Source: Verrucomicrobiia bacterium (GTDB lineage Bacteria; Omnitrophota; Omnitrophia; Omnitrophales; Aquincolibacteriaceae). Taken from it: DNA of 43,771 nucleotides. Each line of letters begins with the position of its first letter. Position 1 is the first letter of the stretch. The stretch spans positions 1-43,771 of the forward strand of contig DATJFP010000006.1 in the NCBI GenBank assembly GCA_035495615.1. Direction: 5' to 3'. This document shows positions 15,001 to 21,000 of the stretch, in pieces. The notes beneath the pieces were generated by a model. The model was not told the DNA's origin. It saw nothing but the letters and a program-made list of their open reading frames with translations, and did not search any database. The position numbers were made by a program, and so were the translations under genes.

Positions 15001-18000
15001 TTCCGCGGACAGCGATTTTGTCCGGCAGTTCGAACTCCAATACGAGCGCCTCCGCTGGGAAAGGCGCCTTGACCATGTCCAGCTCATGGCCGGACAGCTG
15101 GCAACCGCCATCCAGGTCCTCCCGGAAGCCGACATGAAGTTCAATTACGCCGTGCGCATGAAAGTCGGCGACGGCTCCGCCGCGACCACGATTCTTATTC
15201 CCGTGGTTTATGTCGGGCCCGACGGCAGGATCAAGCAGATGGGCACGTATAACATGGGGCTGAAGGATTTTGCCTTTGAAAGCGATGCGGCCTCGGTGCA
15301 TGAAGAGGAACTCGATTCCCTGATTTTCCTGAGCTCGAGGCTGCAGAACCAGCACGGTCTCGTCGAGCCGGTGGCCTGGGACAATACGGAATTCAAAGTG
15401 GGCTTTTTCGGGCCGCGCAGCGAACAGGCCGTGGACGTCACCAAGGTGCCGGCGCCGCTCAAGACCAACATCACGTTTGCCCGCCACGAATTGAATGGGG
15501 AGATCGGCAAAAAACTGCAGCTGCATCTCATGGATATGTGGGAGAAGATTTCCACCGCGGACCTCGCGGCGGTGAAAAAATTCAACCGCCGGATGGAAGG
15601 GCTGGAACGGGCTTACTCGGCCATGCTCCAGGCCCGCCTCTACAGCCGGCTCCTATACCAAAAAGGGCAGACGGATACCGCCGGCCCGGCCATCACCGAC
15701 CAGCTTCTCGAGCGTTACATGGTCCCTCTTACCGAAGGCGCGGAGATGGACGCTCTTGACCGCGGCGTTTTGGAACCGGAAGAAGCGCGCCTTCGGGACC
15801 TTTTGCGCGCACAAAGCGATAATGCCTCCGCGCCGCTGCACGGTCTTTTGCCGGCCGATCCCGGAGGCTTCTTTTACGACGCCGCGGAAAAACGCTACCG
15901 CTCATTCGACGAAGCCGGAAAAATCGTGGATGAAGACCGGCACGAACTTCCGGTGCAGGTGCTGCGCGATACGGCCAAGGCCGAATTGCGCACGGCGGCG
16001 CCGGTTGATTACGAAGGCAGCCGGCAATTCGGCTACTGGAACGCCAACCGGCGCAAGACGCCGCATTGGAATCTCCAGGCGGAAGAAAAGCAGATCCTCG
16101 ACCTGATCGTCAAGCGGCTCGTAAGCTCTAAAACGGACGCGGAACGCCTGCGGCATCTCCAAAGCCTTTATCGTTACATCCCGATGCATGACGGCCGCGA
16201 AGACGGCCTGGGCCGGGAAATGGTGTCCTCCATCCCGCAGAACAAAAGGATCGCGCGCAACTTTTATGCTTACGCGGCACTCGCGCGCGAAATCTATCAG
16301 GGCGATTACACGGTCGAGCAGATCAAAGAAGCGGACAGCCTGCTGGCCATGTTCAAAAGCCACAGCAAACCGGCCTCGGAACCGGTGCCCCTCGATATTT
16401 CGCCGCTGGTCTTCCTGCAGAATTTTCAAATGGTCGAGCAGGCGCTGCGGGACCTGCCGGAAGACATGGGCACGATCACCTGGAAAAGCGGTCTGTCGGT
16501 CATGTACCGGTCCTATCACGCAAACAAGCGCGAGGACGCGGCCGTCCTGCTCAGCGAAGCCAAAGAGCAGCTTACGCATCCGGACGTTTCGCGTTACGCG
16601 GGAAGCGTCGAAGAACGGCAAAAATGGCGGGACATCACCGCCGCGATCCAGAAGACCGATCTCGGACGAACCGTGGAGTACCGCCTTCAGCGGCTCCAGC
16701 CGCTTTTCAAAGACGCGTCCCAGAAGCAGGCGATCCTGGAAGGGCTTGCTTCGCTTACCGACGCGTGGAAGCAATATCCGGAAGCCGCGCGCTGGGCCAT
16801 TTTCGAAATACTCAGCCGGGACCTGCGCGGCAAAACCTCGAATTTCGAAAATGCCGCGCTGGAAGGCTACAAGACCGCAATCGCTTTCCTCGCCGAGCGC
16901 GCGGACAGCGTCGATGAAATTTATCGTTATGCCGAATGGATGGCGGCCGCCTGGCCGACGAAGACGTTCGCGCTTCCTGCGTCTTACTATGCTCTCGGGC
17001 CTCTGCTGGATCGTCTGGAAAATCTCCTGGCGGCCGAAGAGCCGGCGGGCGGGACCCAGCACCGCGACGCTTTCCTGCGGCTTTTGGGATCCCGCATGAC
17101 GTCCGCCCAGACGTGGGCTACGCTTCTCGGCAGCCATGCCGGCAAGACGGTCCTCGAGTATCCCACGCTGCGGAAAATCATCACGGAAGCCGCCGCAAGC
17201 GACAAGGGAGGCGTGGCCGCGCAGGCCTTTGCTTTGGTCCAATCCCGTTTCATCAATGAGTCCGCGGCCGCGGGAAAAAGGCCGATTGCCGAGGCGCTTG
17301 TTCCCGTCATGCTCGAAAAGGTGCTGGAGAAGTACGGTCTCGAGACGGAAAAATATTATTACCTGCTGCATTTGAACTATGTCGCGTTTCCCGACCCGAA
17401 AAAACTGCTTCCCGCCGCCCTGGAAAAAGAATTCCGCAAAAGATGGGACGCCGGCGAAACGCCCGATCCCCAAAAAGTGGAGCGCGTGCTGCGCGTCCTG
17501 GGCGTGCTGTTCCCGACGCAGACGGACGTAGAAGCGGAAATCAAGGAGATGCTCGGAACCGATGCCAAAGGCAAGAGCCGGTTCCAGAGAATTGCAGAAG
17601 CGCATGCTGGTGCGGCGCCGGTCTCCAGCCTTCAGTGGGACCTCCAGGCCATCGTGCGGACGGCTTCTGAGGACTTGGAAAAAGCCGAGAAAAAACGTCC
17701 CGAATTCGACGACGTGGCCGCGCTTCTTCAGCTCGAGCCGGAACGCTGGAACCGCCATCCTCAGCTGCGGGAAGAGTCCCTGACCGAAGGTTCCGGCCTG
17801 TATCAGCGCATCCAAGCCGCGTGGGAAGAACTGGAGAGGCAAAGGCTTCTCGAACGCTCCTTCCGCAGGCTGGGCCAGATCGTGCTGCTCATGGCCGAGC
17901 CGGACGGCAATTGGGGCTTTGACGTCGACGCCGAATGGCGCGAAGGGCTTGCGCCGGGCGAAGTGCCGCCGCATTATCAAATAGACGCCGTACAGATGGA

Positions 18001-21000
18001 CCCCACGACGCACGCCATTGCCAAGGTCGGGCATTTTCCGGCGGGATTCATTCCGTACCGCGAAGACGCCGAGAGGCGGTTCGTGGAAGAAACGCTCGGG
18101 ACTTTCGAACTCATGGGCAAATTGAGATCCGAAAAAGCCCTGACGACCCAAGTTCTGGCCACGCTGCTCTTTTTGAACCCGCGCATTGAGGACGTCAAGG
18201 CCACAGTCCTGGGTTCGAAATTCGATGAGCTCGATACCGCCGCCTATATTGCCCAAAACGTACGCCAGCCCATGATCAAGCATTTGGCTGTGCCGCTGCA
18301 GCAGGTCTATGCGGTGCTGCGCGAACAGGCCACGACGCGCGGCCAAGGCAATCTCACGCTCGACCAGCTCAAGGTCCTCGACGAAGCGCTCGGGCTTGCG
18401 CGCCTTTTCCTGAATGCGCACGTGCGCGAACTCTTCATCTACCAGACTCCGAATGCGAAAAGAACGAATGCCATTGCTGCGGAATTCGAGGTGGTTCTCA
18501 AAAGGATGGTGCTTGCGGCGGCGACGGGCGTCAATCCCGACGCGGACGCCACCCGGGACGGCTTTGCCAGCTCGAAGGAAAACGTGGAGCTCCTCAAACA
18601 GCAGTTGCTGCCGGCCCTTCGCGATACCTACGGCGGCCCGGAAGCGCTGGACACTTATCTCGACCTGAGGGCGGACAAATATGTGCCTTCGTCCCATAGG
18701 CCCGTGCCGCTCACGGATATTTCCAAAGCGCCGCGGCCGCAGACCTACGAAGCTTACAGCGAGGCCTTTAAGTTTTACGCGCGGGCGGGAGTAAAATATT
18801 GGAGCCTTTCGGGAGAAGAAAAAGCCCAGATCCTTTCACTCGTGCAGGCCCTGCTGTCCGCCGCGAACGACGCGGACCGTTCGAAGGCGGTTGCCGACCT
18901 GCGGTTTTACGTTTCCTTGAGCAACTCGCTCCCCAGAAAACATTTCGCACTGATCACGCTGCGTACGGAGGTCCAGCGCCGCGATTACGATTTCGAGGCG
19001 ATCCAGAAAGCCCAGGGCGAGCTCGCCAAGGCCTTTCCGGATGATGCGAATAAAACCATCGAAGCCATTCTCTACGAAGTCAGCGTGCTCCTGCAGGCGG
19101 GCCGGGACCCATCGCTTTCCAGCCAGGAAAGGCTCCTGCTGCAGGCCAAAGCGGATTTTCACATGACCGTCGCCAAGAACGCGGAGAAAACCGCGGGAAG
19201 AGAAGCCGCCTTCCAGGAGTGGCTCGATAAACTGGATACCTCCATTCCTCTGGCCTACTACGGGAATGCGACCGTGGACGTCAATCAGCTCACGACTCTT
19301 CCCGGACTCGAACCGCTTTTCAAAAAAGCGCTCGCCGAAGGGCCGCAAGCCCTGCAGCCTTTCCTCCAGGAATCCTATGCGAACCGCATGGCGGCGATTC
19401 TCATGACGCTCGGCGCGCCGCCGGAAGTCCAGCAGCGGTTTGCCAGCGCGGGTCTGATTCAAGCTTCGCTTCAATCATTGAAATCCGCGAAAGAAGTTTT
19501 TGAGGCCTTCCAGTGGGTCATGACGCTTCAGCGCATGGGACGTCTTCAGTTCACCCCGCAAAATGCGGGCCTTTACAACCAGATCATGCAAACGCTTGTC
19601 AAAGGGCTGAACGAGGCGCTAAAAAAACCTTCGGAGGCGGAGGAGTTCCGGAAACTGATGATTTCAAGGGCCCACACGCATATTTTGATCATGTCACTCA
19701 TCGAGTCCCAGACCCGGATGATCTTCACCGACGGCGGAGATCAATATGCGCCGATCAAGGATTTTTTCCTCGAAAGCGCCCGGAGCAGCGACCCGCGCGT
19801 CGCGGTCAAGGCTTTTGCCGCGATTCACCGGATCCTGGACAACTCGCGGCTCCTTCTGAGCCCGCGTTCGCCGATGCCGATTCCTCCGAAAGACAGGCCG
19901 AAGCTGGAAGAGATCATCCGCAGCCTCGAAGACTTCCTGCTCCTCATGTCGGCCGAAGTCTTCACCGCCTATGGGCCGGATTCGAGCCAGTATCACGCGC
20001 TTTTTTCAGAATTCGTATCGCTTCTGCCGCAGAATTTCCAAGGGCTGGTCTCGCTGGCCGTCCAAATCGCGCTTAAGAAGGACGCCTCTCAATATGCCCG
20101 TTTCTTCAGCGCGCTGGCGGCCCTGAAAGGGCTGAAGGCGGCAGACCGTGACGCGATTCTCGGGGTCAGAGGCGCAAACGAAACCTTTTTCCATTATGCC
20201 GTGACGCGCACCGAATTGCGCGGCGCCGAGCCCCAAGCCCCGCGGCCGGCCGCGTCCGCGACGTTGGACCAGGTGCTGGAACGCGCCGTGGCTTATCTGC
20301 TCCAGGAACGCGTCCCGTCTTCGATTTTCCGCGCGGAACTTCGCGACCTTGTGGCCGCGCGCGGCAACGAAGCCCTGGACGTGCTGGCCCGCCTCGCGGG
20401 AGCGGTCGAAACCGAAGCGTTCGCCCAGGAAGTTTTGTCCGCCCAGCTGCCGGCCTGGCGCGACCCGCGGATCATCCGCGCCATGCAGCGCATGACCGAA
20501 AGCCTCCGCAATCGCGGCCTTGGATTTTCCAGCCAGGCGTCCGACGTGGTGTTCGTGGTGCACGAGCTGCCGTCCTTGGACCTCATGCTCAGCATTCTGG
20601 AATCGCTGCCTGCCTTGAACATCCTTGTCGTCTGGACGCCGGCGGAAGGTTTCGACGGCCTGGACGCGGAGCGCGTGCGCGAGGTCGAGGCCCGGGCCAA
20701 ACTTTTGGAAGACGAAGTGCACGACAATCTCGGCATGGACGTGAACGGGCGGGAAAAAAGGTTGCAGGTGCGTGTCCCAAAAACTCTGGCCCGCGCGGAA
20801 GACGTTTTGAAGACCGCGGACCGCACCCTCTACGATCAGGGCGGCACGGACCGCCGGACCGGTTCTACGGACGCCATCAAAGGCCGTGTGGTCTACATTT
20901 ATCCCGAGAGCCTGCCCAGCCAGGCGCAATACGAAGAAGCCATGGGCACCGCCAAGACCGTGCGCTATTCGCTGGACAGCGGAGACCGTAATCTTTTCGG

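Noticed and set aside
12317-15526. 1,069-codon open frame on the minus strand inside the giant gene
   Set aside because: It is one of several long antisense frames (also 8507-10438 and 15902-18697) caused by GC-rich third codon positions. Its product is rich in His/Arg/Gly, shows no family and has no ribosome site.
20333-20344. R-A-E-L-R in the C-terminal region of the giant protein
   Set aside because: It falls in a predicted helix ('FRAELRDLVAARGNEAL'), not in a linker, so I did not count it as a border motif. The P-E-L-R near the end of pckA is likewise incidental.
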